Of a stretch of 64,000 bases of DNA, positions 21,131 to 30,277 are shown in pieces. This stretch comes from Comamonas phosphati (GTDB lineage: Bacteria > Pseudomonadota > Gammaproteobacteria > Burkholderiales > Burkholderiaceae_C). The position numbers and the translations under genes are program-made. The number at the start of each line of letters is the position of its first letter. Within the stretch, counting starts at the first letter, position 1. The stretch covers positions 1-64,000 of the forward strand of contig NZ_BMEU01000003.1 of the NCBI RefSeq assembly GCF_014637085.1, given 5' to 3'. The notes beneath the pieces were generated by a model, which worked only from the letters and a program-made list of their open reading frames with translations, was not told where the DNA came from and did not search any database.

Positions 21131-22414
21131 ATGCAAAGACGCCAATTCCTTTCAGCCGCCTCAGGCCTGCTCGCTACCGGCTATCTGGGGCGCGGACAGG
21201 CTGCCGCCCCGCGGGCCGGCACCCCCCGTTTCCTGCTGGTGTTCCTGCGCGGCGCCTATGACTGCAACAGCCTGCTGGTGCCCACGCACAGCGAGTTCTA
21301 TTACCGTGCCCGGCCCACGATTGCCATCGCCCGCCCCGGCGAGGCGCATGGCGCCCTGGCCCTGAACGCCGACTGGGGCCTGCACCCCCTGCTGGAGGAC
21401 AGCCTCCTGACCCTGTTCCAGGGGCGGCAGGCCTGCTTCGTGCCGTTCGCGGGCAGCAACGACCTGTCCCGCAGCCATTTCGAGACCCAGGACTCCATCG
21501 AGCTCGGCCAGCCACTGGAAGGCCGCCAGTCCTTCCAGTCCGGCTTTCTGAACCGGCTGGCCCAGGTGCTGCAGGCCGACCGGCAAAACCGCGGCGGCAT
21601 GAGCCGCCCGGCCGTTCCGAAGGCTCATAGCACCGCAGCCCATGAGGGCGAAGGTACTCCAGTGACCACCATGGCCTTCACCGCCCAGCTGCCGCTGGCC
21701 CTGCGCGGCAGCGCACAGGCCGCCAACATGGCGCTGGCCTCGGTCGGCAAGGCCGGCGTGGATGAGCGCCACGGCCAGGTCATCGCCTCCATGTACCAGG
21801 GCACCGCGCTGGGAGGCGCCGTGGCCGAGGGCTTCGCCGTCCGGGAGGCCGTGCAGCGCGGCGTGCAGGAGGAAATGGAGCGGGCCGGACGCGACGCCAT
21901 CAGCGCCAAGGGTTTCAGCCTGGTGGCGCAGCGCATGGCCGTCTTCATGCGCGAGCAGTTCGACCTGGGCTTCGTGGACGTCGGCGGCTGGGACACCCAT
22001 GTCAACCAGGGCGGCGCCAGCGGCAATCTGGCCAACCGCCTGGCCGAGCTGAGCCGCGGCCTGGCCACCTTCGCCCGGGAAATCGGCCCCGAACCCTGGC
22101 GCAGCACCGTGGTGGCCGTGATCAGCGAATTCGGCCGCACCTTCCGCGAGAACGGCAACAAGGGCACCGACCACGGCCACGGCACGGCGTACTGGTTTCT
22201 CGGCGGCGGCCTGTCGGCCCGGGCCGGCGGCGCCATTGTCGGCACGCAGACCGAGGTGACCGAAAAAGCCTTGTTCCAGAACCGCGACTACCCGGTGCTC
22301 AACGAGTACCGCGATGTGCTGGGCGGCCTGTTCGGCAGGATGTACGGCCTGAGCCCGGCCCAGATACAGCAGGTGTTTCCGGCCTCGCAGGCCCGGGACC
22401 TGCATCTGGTCTGA
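21131..22414 (+). CDS. DUF1501 protein (Tat-type signal)
   Basis: A 427-aa protein of the DUF1501 family, related to the alkaline-phosphatase/sulfatase fold. The N terminus MQRRQFLSAASGLLATGYL has a twin-arginine motif (RRQFL), implying folded export. Conserved stretches include FLRGAYDCNSLLVP, SRSHFETQDSIE, DVGGWDTHVNQGG, VISEFGRTFRENG and GTDHGHGTAYWFLGG; the His/Asp residues in these could bind metal. It is the second gene of the DUF1800-DUF1501 pair. Substrate is unknown. Confidence 0.85.
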   Translation: MQRRQFLSAASGLLATGYLGRGQAAAPRAGTPRFLLVFLRGAYDCNSLLVPTHSEFYYRARPTIAIARPGEAHGALALNADWGLHPLLEDSLLTLFQGRQACFVPFAGSNDLSRSHFETQDSIELGQPLEGRQSFQSGFLNRLAQVLQADRQNRGGMSRPAVPKAHSTAAHEGEGTPVTTMAFTAQLPLALRGSAQAANMALASVGKAGVDERHGQVIASMYQGTALGGAVAEGFAVREAVQRGVQEEMERAGRDAISAKGFSLVAQRMAVFMREQFDLGFVDVGGWDTHVNQGGASGNLANRLAELSRGLATFAREIGPEPWRSTVVAVISEFGRTFRENGNKGTDHGHGTAYWFLGGGLSARAGGAIVGTQTEVTEKALFQNRDYPVLNEYRDVLGGLFGRMYGLSPAQIQQVFPASQARDLHLV

Positions 22415-22450
22415 TACAGCGATCTTGTGAAGCCGGCACGATCCAAGTGC

Positions 22451-22512
22451 GGGACGGCCAGCAAGGGCCGTCGTCCCCCTTCCAGGGGGAAGGCGCGCAG
22501 CGCCTCAGGGGG
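22451..22512 (-). repeat. Stop-codon-associated palindromic repeat, copy 3 (short)
   Basis: A shortened copy (GGACGGCCAGCAAGGGCCGTC, CCCCCTTCCAGGGGG, GCGCCTCAGGGGG) directly adjoining the hprK stop. The GCCCCGCAGCGAGG block is missing. It lies in the gap shared with the converging DUF1501 gene. Confidence 0.8.
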
Positions 22513-23475
22513 TCAGTCCAACTCCGTCCCGCGCTCCATCGCCAGGCGATGGCGCTGCACGAACTCCTGGTAGGTATCGATGCCGCGCAGCTGCAGGATG
22601 GCATTGCGCACCGCGGCCTCCACCAGCACGGCGATATTGCGGCCGGCCACCACCTGGATCACCACCTTGCGCACGGGCACGCCCAGCACGTCCTGCGTCA
22701 GCGGCTCGGCGGGCAGGCGCTCGTACTCGCGCTCCATGGTTTCCTTGCGCACCAGGTGCACGATGAGCTTGAGCCGCATCTTGCGGCGCACCGCCGTCTC
22801 GCCGAAGATCGAGCGGATGTCGAGCAGGCCGATGCCGCGCACCTCCAGCAGGTTCTGCAGCAGATCGGGGCACTTGCCCTCGATGGTGGTCTGGTTGATA
22901 CGGTAGAGATCCACCGCATCGTCGGCCACCAGGCCGTTGCCGCGGGTCACGAGTTCCAGGCCCAGTTCGCTCTTGCCCAGCCCCGACTCGCCGGTGATCA
23001 GCACGCCCATGCCCAGAATGTCCATGAACACGCCGTGTATGGTGATGCGGTCGGCAAAGTGCTTGGACAGATAGGCCCGCAGCACGTCGATGACAAAGGC
23101 CGACTGCTCCTGGGTGGCGAACATGGGAATGTGCGCGCGCTCGCACGTGGACAGCAGCTCTTCGGGCGCAGCCTGGCCGTCCGCCAGCACCAGCACCGGG
23201 GGTTCCAGCGTGACGATGCGGGCCACGCGGCGCAGGCAGTCCTGCGAGGTGGCGTTGGTCAGATAGGCGATCTCGCGCTCGCCCAGCACCTGCAGCCGGT
23301 AGGGATGGATGTAGTTGAGGTAGCCGACCAGATCGGCACCCGAGCGCGCCGAGCGCACGGCCATCTCGTCGAAGCGGCGCTCGGAGGCGCCCAGGCCCGC
23401 CACCCATTGCCAGCGCAGGCTGGAATTGCGGAAGGCCTCGAACAATACGTCGGCGCTGATGGCACTGGGTCTCAT
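22513..23475 (-). CDS. hprK: HPr kinase/phosphorylase
   Basis: Bifunctional enzyme that phosphorylates and dephosphorylates HPr serine; in proteobacteria it works in the nitrogen/regulatory PTS. The 320-aa length is standard. The P-loop [14 protein letters not shown] lies near residues 158-171, and the family signature [19 protein letters not shown] is present near the C terminus. It follows ptsN with a 28-nt gap, a common betaproteobacterial order (hpf, ptsN, hprK). Confidence 0.95.
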   Translation of the reverse strand: MRPSAISADVLFEAFRNSSLRWQWVAGLGASERRFDEMAVRSARSGADLVGYLNYIHPYRLQVLGEREIAYLTNATSQDCLRRVARIVTLEPPVLVLADGQAAPEELLSTCERAHIPMFATQEQSAFVIDVLRAYLSKHFADRITIHGVFMDILGMGVLITGESGLGKSELGLELVTRGNGLVADDAVDLYRINQTTIEGKCPDLLQNLLEVRGIGLLDIRSIFGETAVRRKMRLKLIVHLVRKETMEREYERLPAEPLTQDVLGVPVRKVVIQVVAGRNIAVLVEAAVRNAILQLRGIDTYQEFVQRHRLAMERGTELD

Positions 23476-23503
23476 GGCAAGGCCCTGCGAAAAAGGAAAA
23501 GGC

Positions 23504-23977
23504 TTAGACCAGCGGCGCGGCCGACGACTGCCAGTTGGCGATCATGCCGTGCAGCTGCTGGGCATCCGCGCAGGATTTGAGCCGCTCGCGCAGCTGGCTG
23601 TCGCTGAGCAGCTCGGCGATTTCCGAAAGGATTTCCAGGTGCTTTTGCGTGGCCGCCTCCGGCACGAGCAGGAAGATCAGCAGGCCGACTGCCTGCTCGT
23701 CCGGCGCGTCGAAGCCGATGGGGCTGGCCAGCTGGAACACGGCGGCCATGGGCGCCGTCAGCCCCTTGATGCGTCCGTGCGGAATCGCAACGCCATGGCC
23801 CAGGCCCGTGGAGCCCAGGCGTTCGCGCGCGAACAGGCTGTCGGTAATCAGGGCACGAGACAGGCCATGCAGGCTCTCGAAGAGCAAACCCGCTTCCTCG
23901 AAAGCGCGTTTCTTGCTGGTGACATCAACGCTCACGAGCACTTGAGCGGCGGGAAGAATGGAAGCTAGGCGATTCAT
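23504..23977 (-). CDS. ptsN: PTS IIA-Ntr protein
   Basis: EIIA of the nitrogen-related phosphotransferase system, a regulatory phosphoprotein that affects potassium homeostasis and other processes. The 157-aa product carries the phosphorylated histidine in [13 protein letters not shown] (His near residue 67). It is co-directional with hprK. Upstream hpf is separated by a strong terminator at 24037-24063, so ptsN-hprK may have its own promoter in the following 60 bp or depend on read-through. Confidence 0.94.
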   Translation of the reverse strand: MNRLASILPAAQVLVSVDVTSKKRAFEEAGLLFESLHGLSRALITDSLFARERLGSTGLGHGVAIPHGRIKGLTAPMAAVFQLASPIGFDAPDEQAVGLLIFLLVPEAATQKHLEILSEIAELLSDSQLRERLKSCADAQQLHGMIANWQSSAAPLV

Positions 23978-24036
23978 GGTTGGTCAACAATTATGCACCG
24001 CAGCGCTAAAACCGTGGGGAAACCCTGATCGCCATC

Positions 24037-24063
24037 AAAAACCGCCCCCAGGGGCGGTGTTTT
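24037..24063 (-). terminator. Terminator between hpf and ptsN
   Basis: Stem ACCGCCCC / GGGGCGGT (24041-24048, 24051-24058) with a U tract on the minus strand (complement of 24037-24040 plus the stem end). It lies about 65 nt after hpf and about 60 nt before ptsN. Confidence 0.8.
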
Positions 24064-24128
24064 GAGCGTTGTGTCGCGACCACATTCGCCGAATGGGGAC
24101 TCTCAAACACATGGCTTGCGGCCGGCCA

Positions 24129-24494
24129 TCATCGAAGCGACAGCTCCGCCAGCTGCAGATCAGAACTGCTCAAGCGCTTGGCCGTGCCATAGCGACTCGT
24201 ATGCTGGCGCGTTTTATAACGCACAACGGCCCGGTCCAGTTTGTCGGCCAGTGCATCCACGGCCGCGTACAGATCGAAGTGGCGCGTTTCCACGAACAGA
24301 TCCTGACCTTTGACGCGCACCGTACAGCCGGCGCGCTGGCGCTTGTCCTTCTCCTTTTGCTTGTGCACGGTCAGCAAGACCTTGACGTCCACGACCTGAT
24401 CGAAATGCCGCACGATGCGCTCCAGCTTGGCCATCACATAACTGCGCAACGAGGGAGTGACCTCCAGGTGATGCCCGCTAATCGTCAGATTCAT
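24129..24494 (-). CDS. hpf: Ribosome hibernation promoting factor
   Basis: Ribosome-binding protein that stabilises inactive 70S/100S ribosomes in stationary phase. The start at 24494 ([20 protein letters not shown]) is preceded by AAAGGAG and gives 121 aa, a short-form HPF/RaiA. The longer in-frame extension upstream is rejected. The usual neighbour rpoN is not upstream of it here; instead there is about 550 bp of non-coding DNA before divergent purC. Confidence 0.94.
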   Translation of the reverse strand: MNLTISGHHLEVTPSLRSYVMAKLERIVRHFDQVVDVKVLLTVHKQKEKDKRQRAGCTVRVKGQDLFVETRHFDLYAAVDALADKLDRAVVRYKTRQHTSRYGTAKRLSSSDLQLAELSLR

Positions 24495-25049
24495 AACAAA
24501 ACACTCCTTTGGTTCCGGTGAAAACAGCCCTGCCGTCACGTCAAAACCACGTGCTTCAAGGCTTGCAGATCGGAATGCGCATTCGTCTGGCTGCAAGGCC
24601 ACTATGCGCCCGGCAAGTGGGCAAGGCAACCCGAGAGACGCGATAGCGCAGGCCTGCGCAGGGCCTTGTCGGCGCATTTGGCGCAGGCCGGCTTTGGGCG
24701 CACAATGAACGGCTTTGGGTCGTTTCCGTGCGTATTTCCTGCACGGAGCGCCCAGGTTCCACGACACGCCGGCAGCGCCGCCGCCGTCATGCACGCCCGC
24801 ATTTCCTTCATGGAAGTGTCGGCTGGCCGACCTGGCGACCACGCCCAGGGCATTCGGGGCAGGCCTGGCGGCACGAACGGCCTGCATCGGTAAAATCACT
24901 TTTTTACGCAGCCGCCCTTGTTGACAACCATGCGGGCCTGCAACGCTGGCAAGCCCCCCGAATGGCAAGGCTTCAGGCGCCTGCCGACCGTCCTGCTACC
25001 GCGTGCCTGATCCTTGCCCGATCACGCCAGACTGCCTCACCTTTCGACC
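24495..25049. other. 555-bp non-coding region between hpf and purC
   Basis: No convincing gene on either strand. It must hold the divergent promoters of hpf and purC. Visible items are a direct repeat CGGCTTTGGG (24689-24698 and 24710-24719), a TAAAAT hexamer at 24891 and a TTGACA hexamer at 24921 that lacks a matching -10. No rpoN remnant or sigma-54 site was recognised. Confidence 0.6.
24891..24896 (+). promoter_or_regulatory. Candidate -10 box of purC
   Basis: GGTAAAATC, a -10-like TAAAAT 154 nt before the purC ATG. The same GTAAAATC string lies before purE (29735-29742), so the two pur units may share a promoter type. There is no clear -35 box. Confidence 0.35.
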
Positions 25050-25967
25050 ATGACCACCCAGCCCCCTGCCCTGCACACTTCCAACATTGCCTCGCTGCCC
25101 CTGCTCGCGCGCGGCAAGGTCCGCGACAACTACGCCGTGGGCGACGACCGCATCCTGATGGTGGCCTCCGACCGCCTCTCGGCCTTCGACGTGATCATGG
25201 GCGAGCCCATTCCCGGCAAGGGCGTGCTGCTGACGCAGATGGCGCTGTTCTGGTTCGACAAGCTCGGCCACATCTGCCCCAACCACCTGACCGGCGAAAC
25301 CCCCGAATCCGTGGTCCAACCCGAGGAAGTCAGGCAGGTCGAAGGCCGCTCCATGCTGGTCAAGCGCTTGAAGCCCGTGCTGATCGAAGCCGTGGTGCGC
25401 GGCTACCTGGCCGGCAGCGGCTGGAAGGAATACCAGGAATCGCAGTCGGTCTGCGGCGTGAAGCTGCCCGCCGGCCTGACCAATGCGGCCCAGCTGCCCG
25501 AGCCCATCTACACCCCGGCGGCCAAGGCCGAGTTGGGCGACCACGACGAAAACATCACCTACGAGCGCACCGTGGAAATGGTGGGCGAGAAGCTGGCCGC
25601 CCAGATCCGCGACACGGCCATCCGCATCTACAAGGAAGCCGCCGAGATCGCGCTGGCCAAGGGCATGATCATTGCCGACACCAAGTTCGAGTTCGGCCTG
25701 ACCGAAGACGGCACCCTGGTGCTGATGGACGAGGTGCTGACCCCCGACAGCTCGCGCTACTGGCCCGTGGAAGGCTATGCCGACGCGCTGGCCAAGGGCG
25801 AGAACCCGCCCAGCTACGACAAGCAGTTCGTGCGCGACTGGCTGGAGCAGGCCCAGGTCAACGGCAAGGCCTGGGACAAGAAGGCGCCCGCGCCCCGCCT
25901 GCCCAAGGAAGTGATCGACAAGACCGCGGCCAAGTACCGCGAAGCGCTGGAGCGCCTGACGGCCTGA
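25050..25967 (+). CDS. purC: Phosphoribosylaminoimidazole-succinocarboxamide synthase
   Basis: SAICAR synthetase of purine synthesis, joining aspartate to CAIR with ATP. The start at 25050 ([19 protein letters not shown]) gives 305 aa, the longer form common in betaproteobacteria and yeast-like enzymes. Typical motifs are [45 protein letters not shown] and [12 protein letters not shown]. It is monocistronic and 3.8 kb from purE-purK. Confidence 0.97.
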   Translation: MTTQPPALHTSNIASLPLLARGKVRDNYAVGDDRILMVASDRLSAFDVIMGEPIPGKGVLLTQMALFWFDKLGHICPNHLTGETPESVVQPEEVRQVEGRSMLVKRLKPVLIEAVVRGYLAGSGWKEYQESQSVCGVKLPAGLTNAAQLPEPIYTPAAKAELGDHDENITYERTVEMVGEKLAAQIRDTAIRIYKEAAEIALAKGMIIADTKFEFGLTEDGTLVLMDEVLTPDSSRYWPVEGYADALAKGENPPSYDKQFVRDWLEQAQVNGKAWDKKAPAPRLPKEVIDKTAAKYREALERLTA

Positions 25968-25990
25968 GCCTCGAGCCCTCGGCGATCTCT

Positions 25991-26032
25991 ACGGCACCCG
26001 TGGCGCGATGCGCTGCCGGTGCCGTTGTTGTC
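25991..26032 (+). terminator. Probable terminator after purC
   Basis: Stem ACGGCACC / GGTGCCGT (25991-25998, 26018-26025) with an inner GCGC-GAT-GCGC hairpin, then TGTTGTCTT. The U tract is interrupted. Confidence 0.5.
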
Positions 26033-26043
26033 TTCAATGTCTT

Positions 26044-26147
26044 GCTATCAATAAGAAAGCTGGCAGCACCACACAGAAGACATTTTCAGGAATAAAACCA
26101 TTCAAATTTGTCCATAGCTAATCGCAAATAGCTTCCCTATTGATAGC
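26044..26147. repeat. 104-bp element with GATAGC inverted ends
   Basis: Perfect 10-bp terminal inverted repeats GCTATCAATA (26044-26053) and TATTGATAGC (26138-26147) enclose an AT-rich, non-coding 84-bp core. It lies between purC and the PfpI gene. The ends match those of the element at 60795-60882 and the relic at 2690, suggesting a small non-autonomous repeat family. Confidence 0.55.
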
Positions 26148-26251
26148 ACCGCACAACCACTGCCATGTAGTAACCGGCTAATACCCGCTGCCGGCGGCGC
26201 CTGCCCACAATGGCTCCATCCCATCACCTCGGCGCCTTGAAGGAGACACAC

Positions 26252-26839
26252 ATGGCAGGCAAGAAGATTTTGATGATTTGCGGCGACTACTGCGAGGACT
26301 ACGAGACCATGGTCCCGTTCCAGGCCCTGCTGGCCGTGGGCCATACGGTACACGCCGTCTGCCCCGACAAGAAGGCCGGCGACCAGATCAAGACCGCCAT
26401 CCACGACTTCGAGGGCGCGCAGACCTACAGCGAAAAGCCCGGCCACAACTTCACGCTCAACGCCACGTTTGCCGATATGCAGCCCGAGCAGTACGACGCC
26501 CTGGTCATCCCCGGCGGCCGCGGCCCCGAATACCTGCGCGGCTATGAAAGCGTGCGCGCCGCCGTGCGCCACTTCTTCGATACCGGCAAGCCCGTGGCCG
26601 CCGTCTGCCATGGCGCCCAGCTGCTGGCCGGCGCCGGCGTGCTCAAGGGCCGCACCTGCTCGGCCTACCCGGCCTGCCGTGCCGAGGTGGAGCTGGCCGG
26701 CGGCACCTATGCCGACATCCCCGTGGACCAGGCCCATACCGAGGGCAATCTGGTCAGCGCCCCGGCCTGGCCCGCCCATCCGGCCTGGATCGCGCAATTC
26801 CTGGCGCTGCTGGGAACAAAGATTACGCACACCCCCTGA
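26252..26839 (+). CDS. DJ-1/PfpI-family protein
   Basis: A 195-aa member of the class-I glutamine-amidotransferase-like DJ-1/PfpI superfamily, which includes chaperones, proteases and glyoxalase III-type deglycases. The nucleophile elbow is [14 protein letters not shown] (Cys near residue 116) and the partner acidic motif is in [19 protein letters not shown] 7 nt before the ATG fixes the start. The exact activity is not predictable. The TGA stop is itself inside the CCCCCTGAG end of a palindromic repeat. Confidence 0.88.
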   Translation: MAGKKILMICGDYCEDYETMVPFQALLAVGHTVHAVCPDKKAGDQIKTAIHDFEGAQTYSEKPGHNFTLNATFADMQPEQYDALVIPGGRGPEYLRGYESVRAAVRHFFDTGKPVAAVCHGAQLLAGAGVLKGRTCSAYPACRAEVELAGGTYADIPVDQAHTEGNLVSAPAWPAHPAWIAQFLALLGTKITHTP

Positions 26840-26910
26840 GTCGCCTGCGGCGCCTTCCCCCTGGAAGGGGGGACGACAGCCTCGCTGCGGGGCGGCCCTT
26901 GCTCGCTGCC
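26832..26910 (+). repeat. Stop-codon-associated palindromic repeat, copy 4
   Basis: Opposite orientation to copies 1-3 and matching the plus-strand gene: CCCCCTGAG at 26832-26840, then hairpins and CTCGCTGCGGGGCGGCCC. The PfpI gene's TGA (26837-26839) is formed by the repeat, so the element overlaps the last codons. Confidence 0.85.
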
Positions 26911-27054
26911 CCGTACTTAGGCCACGCCAGTTTTGAGCGCTGTGCCTTGATGGGTCGCAAGCCATGGCCTGCCCACCGCATCTTGTATCCCTGGTTGACG
27001 CAGCCCACTCCATGCTCCACCATGGCCCGGTTTCGCTTTTTCCGGGAACCCGCC

Positions 27055-27405
27055 ATGTGCCAAGTCTTCATCAGCGCCGACCCGCAACTCTGGGCGCACC
27101 GCGCGCGGTCCCTGCGCCTGCACGGCGTGGCGACCAGCATCCGGCTGGAAAACCTGTTCTGGCAGGTGCTGGAGGAGATCGCCGCGCGCGACGGCTACAG
27201 CGTGCCCCGGCTGTGCACCAAGCTCTACGACGAGCTGCTGGCCGAGCGCGGTGCCGTGGACAACTTCGCGTCCTTTCTGCGCGTGTGCTGCACACGCTAT
27301 CTGGCGCTGCAGCTGTCGGGCGAGATTGCCCAGGATGCGGGTATTCCGATCCGCTCCATCCGTCTTGCACAAGGCGCTGCCCAGCCTGCAGCTCTGCGCC
27401 ACTGA
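27055..27405 (+). CDS. Ribbon-helix-helix domain protein
   Basis: A 116-aa protein with a compact RHH-type region around residues 20-65 (HGVATSIRLENLFWQVLEEI, then RDGYSVPRLCTKLYDELL), as in the RHH_4 family of putative DNA-binding proteins. The start at 27055 is used; an in-frame ATG at 27022 (MARFRFFREPAMCQ) is an alternative. It converges on the NERD gene with only 10 nt between the stops. Its target is unknown; family members often lie beside metabolic genes. Confidence 0.75.
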   Translation: MCQVFISADPQLWAHRARSLRLHGVATSIRLENLFWQVLEEIAARDGYSVPRLCTKLYDELLAERGAVDNFASFLRVCCTRYLALQLSGEIAQDAGIPIRSIRLAQGAAQPAALRH

Positions 27406-27415
27406 CGGCACCAGC

Positions 27416-28345
27416 TCATGCGCCTTGCGGCAGGGGCTCCAGCAGGCGCACGAAGCTGCAGCCCTGGGCGCTGCTGCACTTGAAGAAAGCCTGCCCCGCC
27501 AGAGGCCCGCGCTGCATGAGCCGGCGTTGCAGCGCGCTGCCGCATTGAGGGCAGGTGCTGGCCAGCTCGATGGAGGACAAGACAGGCTCCGCCGTCTGCT
27601 GGATGAGCGGGGCCGGTTTCCGTACCTGCGACTCCGGCACTTCCAGCGCAGGCTCGACAACCGTTTGATGCGGTACGCCGCGACCCTTCCCGCCTGCTTT
27701 CCGGGCCTTGATCTCCTGGACATGCGCCACATGGCGGGCCTGAGTGGTACGGCCCGGTGCCAGCCGCAGCCGCTCCAGCCGGTCGATCGCAGCCTGCATC
27801 TGTGCGGGGTCCCACACCGTCTGCTGAAAACTCTGGATATAGGCCACAAAACCGCTGCCGCGCGTGACATGGGCCGGCATCTCGGTCTTGAACTCGCAAT
27901 CGCCCACAAAGGCGATGACCGAATGCACATGCTCTGCGGGAAGATCCAGCAGTTCCTGCAGCGTGCGCATGTGCTTGTAGTTCTGGCGTAGCGGGTTCTG
28001 GAAGCGGGTGCGCCGCTTGAAGATCTGCTGCGTCCACTGCGCCTGGCGCTCGCTGCCGAAAATCCAGCCCTTGAAATTCTTGGTCTCCAGCACGAATACG
28101 CCGTAGGGCGAGAACAGCACATGGTCAATCTGCGTGCTGCCATCCCGCGTGGGCAAGGTCACGTTGTGCAGGTCCACATAGACCAGCGGGTCCAGCTTGG
28201 CACGGATGGTGTTCTGCACGGCCCGTTCGCCCAGCCAGCCCTTGAAGCGCGGCGAGCGCAGCACGCCGGCCAGCACCGCAAACAGCAGCGCCAGCCCCAG
28301 ATGCAAAAACAGGCCGTTAAAGGCCGTGGCAAGAATCTGATTCAT
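27416..28345 (-). CDS. NERD-domain protein with C-terminal zinc ribbon
   Basis: A 309-aa membrane-anchored protein: one membrane segment near residues 8-28, a nuclease-related NERD domain (about 36-150; GERAVQNTIRAKLDP, TQIDHVLFSPYGVFVLETKN) and a C-terminal four-cysteine ribbon (CPQCGSAL and FKCSSAQGC, about 265-297) resembling topoisomerase-type zinc fingers. NERD domains belong to the PD-(D/E)XK nuclease superfamily; the D and ETK residues are present. A role in DNA handling or stress is plausible but unproven. Confidence 0.83.
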   Translation of the reverse strand: MNQILATAFNGLFLHLGLALLFAVLAGVLRSPRFKGWLGERAVQNTIRAKLDPLVYVDLHNVTLPTRDGSTQIDHVLFSPYGVFVLETKNFKGWIFGSERQAQWTQQIFKRRTRFQNPLRQNYKHMRTLQELLDLPAEHVHSVIAFVGDCEFKTEMPAHVTRGSGFVAYIQSFQQTVWDPAQMQAAIDRLERLRLAPGRTTQARHVAHVQEIKARKAGGKGRGVPHQTVVEPALEVPESQVRKPAPLIQQTAEPVLSSIELASTCPQCGSALQRRLMQRGPLAGQAFFKCSSAQGCSFVRLLEPLPQGA

Positions 28346-28403
28346 TCCTCAGTCCATTTAGAGCCTGGAGCCACAAAGACCAAAGTTGGCAGGGCGCAAG
28401 CGA

Positions 28404-28482
28404 GGGACGGCGAGCAAGGGCCGCCCCGCAGCGATGCCGTCGTCCCCCCTCTGGGGGAAGCCGCTCAGCGGCTCAGGGGGCC
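28404..28482 (-). repeat. Stop-codon-associated palindromic repeat, copy 5
   Basis: GACGGCGAGCAAGGGCCGCC... to AGCGGCTCAGGGGG, adjoining the cnoX stop at 28483. It lies between the NERD gene start and the cnoX end. Confidence 0.85.
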
Positions 28483-29433
28483 TCAGTTCAACGCCATGCT
28501 CAGCTTGCGGCGGTAGCTGTTGACCATGGCCGTGGCTTCGTCCTGCTCGGCGCCGTTCTTGCCCACCAGCTCGATGCCGCCGGTGCTCTTGCCGGGCACG
28601 GCGTCCTGCTGCTTGGGCTTGGGCGGCGTGAGCAGTTCCAGGACGGCGACAATGAGCTTGCGCGCGGCCTGGCCGTTCCATTCCTTGTCGCGCATGATGA
28701 TTTCGAGCAGCTCGTCCATGGACGCCGTCCACTGGCTGTGGGCCAGCAAGGCGCGGGCACGGCCGAAGCGGGCGTCGAAGTCGCGGCGGTTGGCGGCGAT
28801 CAGCGCATCGAACCGGGCCACATCGGCGTTGTCACCCGTGGTGGCGAACTGCAGGGCCTGCAGCCACTGGTTGAGCGCCTCGAAGCGCAGCGGCTGGGGA
28901 ATGCGCTTGACGGGCTCGACCAGCAGCGCCCCGGCTTCCTCGAAGCCGCCGGTGGCGATCAGCAGGCGCACGTAGTCGAAGCGGGTGTCGTCATTGCTGG
29001 GATCGGCGGCCAGCGCGTCGGCCAGCTTCCGCAGCGCGGCCTGGGTGTCGCCCGACTCCAGCAGCGCATGGGCTTCGTCGGCGCCGGCTTCGGCGGCCAG
29101 CTCGTTCTCGGAGGGCAGATGCTTGTCGAGGAATTCGCGCAGCTTGCCTTCGGGCTGGGCGCCCATGAAGCCGTCCACGGGGCGGCCGCCGATCATGAGC
29201 ACGCAGGTGGGAATGGAGCGGATGCCGAACATGCTGGCCAGCTGCTGCTCCTGGTCGGAGTCGATCTTGACCAGCTTGAAGCGGCCTTCATAGGCCACTT
29301 CCAGCTTTTCCAGGACCGGGCCCAGCGTCTTGCAGGGGCCGCACCAGGGCGCCCAGAAGTCCACCAGCACCGGCACCTGCATGGAGGCAGCGACGACTTC
29401 GGCTTCAAAATTCTCAATGGTGACGTCCATCAT
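28483..29433 (-). CDS. cnoX: Thioredoxin-like co-chaperone (CnoX/YbbN)
   Basis: A two-domain protein of 316 aa: an N-terminal thioredoxin fold with a canonical active site WCGPC (residues 30-34) and a C-terminal TPR-like helical domain (about 125-300), the layout of CnoX/YbbN chaperedoxins that protect proteins from oxidative aggregation and pass them to chaperones. E. coli CnoX lacks the CxxC, so this one may also be redox active. Two start methionines are adjacent; the first is used. Confidence 0.88.
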   Translation of the reverse strand: MMDVTIENFEAEVVAASMQVPVLVDFWAPWCGPCKTLGPVLEKLEVAYEGRFKLVKIDSDQEQQLASMFGIRSIPTCVLMIGGRPVDGFMGAQPEGKLREFLDKHLPSENELAAEAGADEAHALLESGDTQAALRKLADALAADPSNDDTRFDYVRLLIATGGFEEAGALLVEPVKRIPQPLRFEALNQWLQALQFATTGDNADVARFDALIAANRRDFDARFGRARALLAHSQWTASMDELLEIIMRDKEWNGQAARKLIVAVLELLTPPKPKQQDAVPGKSTGGIELVGKNGAEQDEATAMVNSYRRKLSMALN

Positions 29434-29659
29434 GTGATCAAACCCCGTGGCGATGCGCGCCGGGGCATGACGCCTGGCGCGCTGTGATTGTCAAAAGCCT
29501 GCCCCGCCATCTCAAGGCGGCAAGGCACGTATGGGCGATTCTCCAGCAAATCGGCAAAGCCCCGGCTGCCATCGAAATAAGAGCAGCAGGCGACATTTTC
29601 AAGCCATTGCGGCATCGATCCATCATCGAAACCAATGCTGCCGTACACCGAAAGCTCCT

Positions 29660-29679
29660 TGTCAGGAGTCAACCTGACA
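29660..29679 (+). promoter_or_regulatory. Inverted repeat upstream of purE
   Basis: TGTCAGG-AGTCAA-CCTGACA, a 7-bp perfect dyad with a 6-nt spacer, about 57 bp before the candidate purE -10 box. It could be an operator or a small hairpin. No regulator is implied by neighbours. Confidence 0.3.
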
Positions 29680-29735
29680 GGGCCGCCCGGGCAGCCGCAA
29701 CAAACCCGTGGCAACCCAGGCGCATGCCAAAAAAG

Positions 29736-29741
29736 TAAAAT
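29736..29741 (+). promoter_or_regulatory. Candidate -10 box of purE-purK
   Basis: AGTAAAATCG, with TAAAAT 42 nt before the purE ATG. It resembles the box before purC. No convincing -35 hexamer. Confidence 0.35.
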
Positions 29742-29782
29742 CGAAGGCTCCACTAGGCCGGGCGGCAGGCGCCCCACACGAC

Positions 29783-30277
29783 ATGAACCCCATCCAAGTT
29801 GGCGTGGTCATGGGTTCCAGCAGCGACTGGGACACCATGCAGCACGCAGTTGCCATCCTCCAGCAATTCGGTATCGCCTTCGAGGCCCAGGTGGTCTCCG
29901 CCCACCGCATGCCGGACGACATGTTCCGCTTTGCCGAGGCCGCGGCCGACCGCGGCCTCAAGGCCATCATCGCCGGAGCCGGCGGTGCCGCCCACCTGCC
30001 CGGCATGATTGCCGCCAAGACCACCGTGCCGGTGCTGGGCGTACCCGTGGCCAGCCGCCACCTGCAGGGCGTGGACTCGCTGCACTCCATCGTGCAGATG
30101 CCCAAGGGCGTGCCCGTGGCCACCTTCGCCATCGGCAATGCCGGCGCCGCCAATGCGGCCCTGTTCGCCGTGGCCCTGCTGGCCAACGAAGATGCCGAGC
30201 TGCGCAAGAAGCTCGAGGCCTTCCGTGCCGAACAGACCGAAGCCGCCCGCAACATGACGCTGCCGGTAAACGCATGA
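29783..30277 (+). CDS. purE: N5-carboxyaminoimidazole ribonucleotide mutase
   Basis: Converts N5-CAIR to CAIR in purine synthesis. The start at 29783 ([20 protein letters not shown]) gives 164 aa. Class I PurE signatures are present: MGSSSDW, SAHRMPD and [11 protein letters not shown]. Its TGA overlaps the purK ATG (ATGA), so the two are translationally coupled. Confidence 0.97.
   Translation: MNPIQVGVVMGSSSDWDTMQHAVAILQQFGIAFEAQVVSAHRMPDDMFRFAEAAADRGLKAIIAGAGGAAHLPGMIAAKTTVPVLGVPVASRHLQGVDSLHSIVQMPKGVPVATFAIGNAGAANAALFAVALLANEDAELRKKLEAFRAEQTEAARNMTLPVNA

Larger units (their letters stand above)
29434..29782. other. 349-bp intergenic region between cnoX and purE
   Basis: Holds the divergent promoters of cnoX and purE-purK. 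A plus-strand 84-codon frame (29484-29738) is basic and low in conserved features and is not supported as a gene. Recognisable items are the inverted repeat at 29660-29679 and a -10-like box at 29736. Confidence 0.6.

Noticed and set aside
24495-24968. N-terminal extension of hpf and a sigma-54 promoter
   Set aside because: The in-frame extension is arginine-rich shadow sequence; the ATG at 24494 has a strong ribosome-binding site and correct family start. No convincing -24/-12 sigma-54 site was found.
29484-29738. 84-codon plus-strand frame between cnoX and purE
   Set aside because: Basic, low complexity of conserved residues, no Shine-Dalgarno, and it covers the probable purE promoter.
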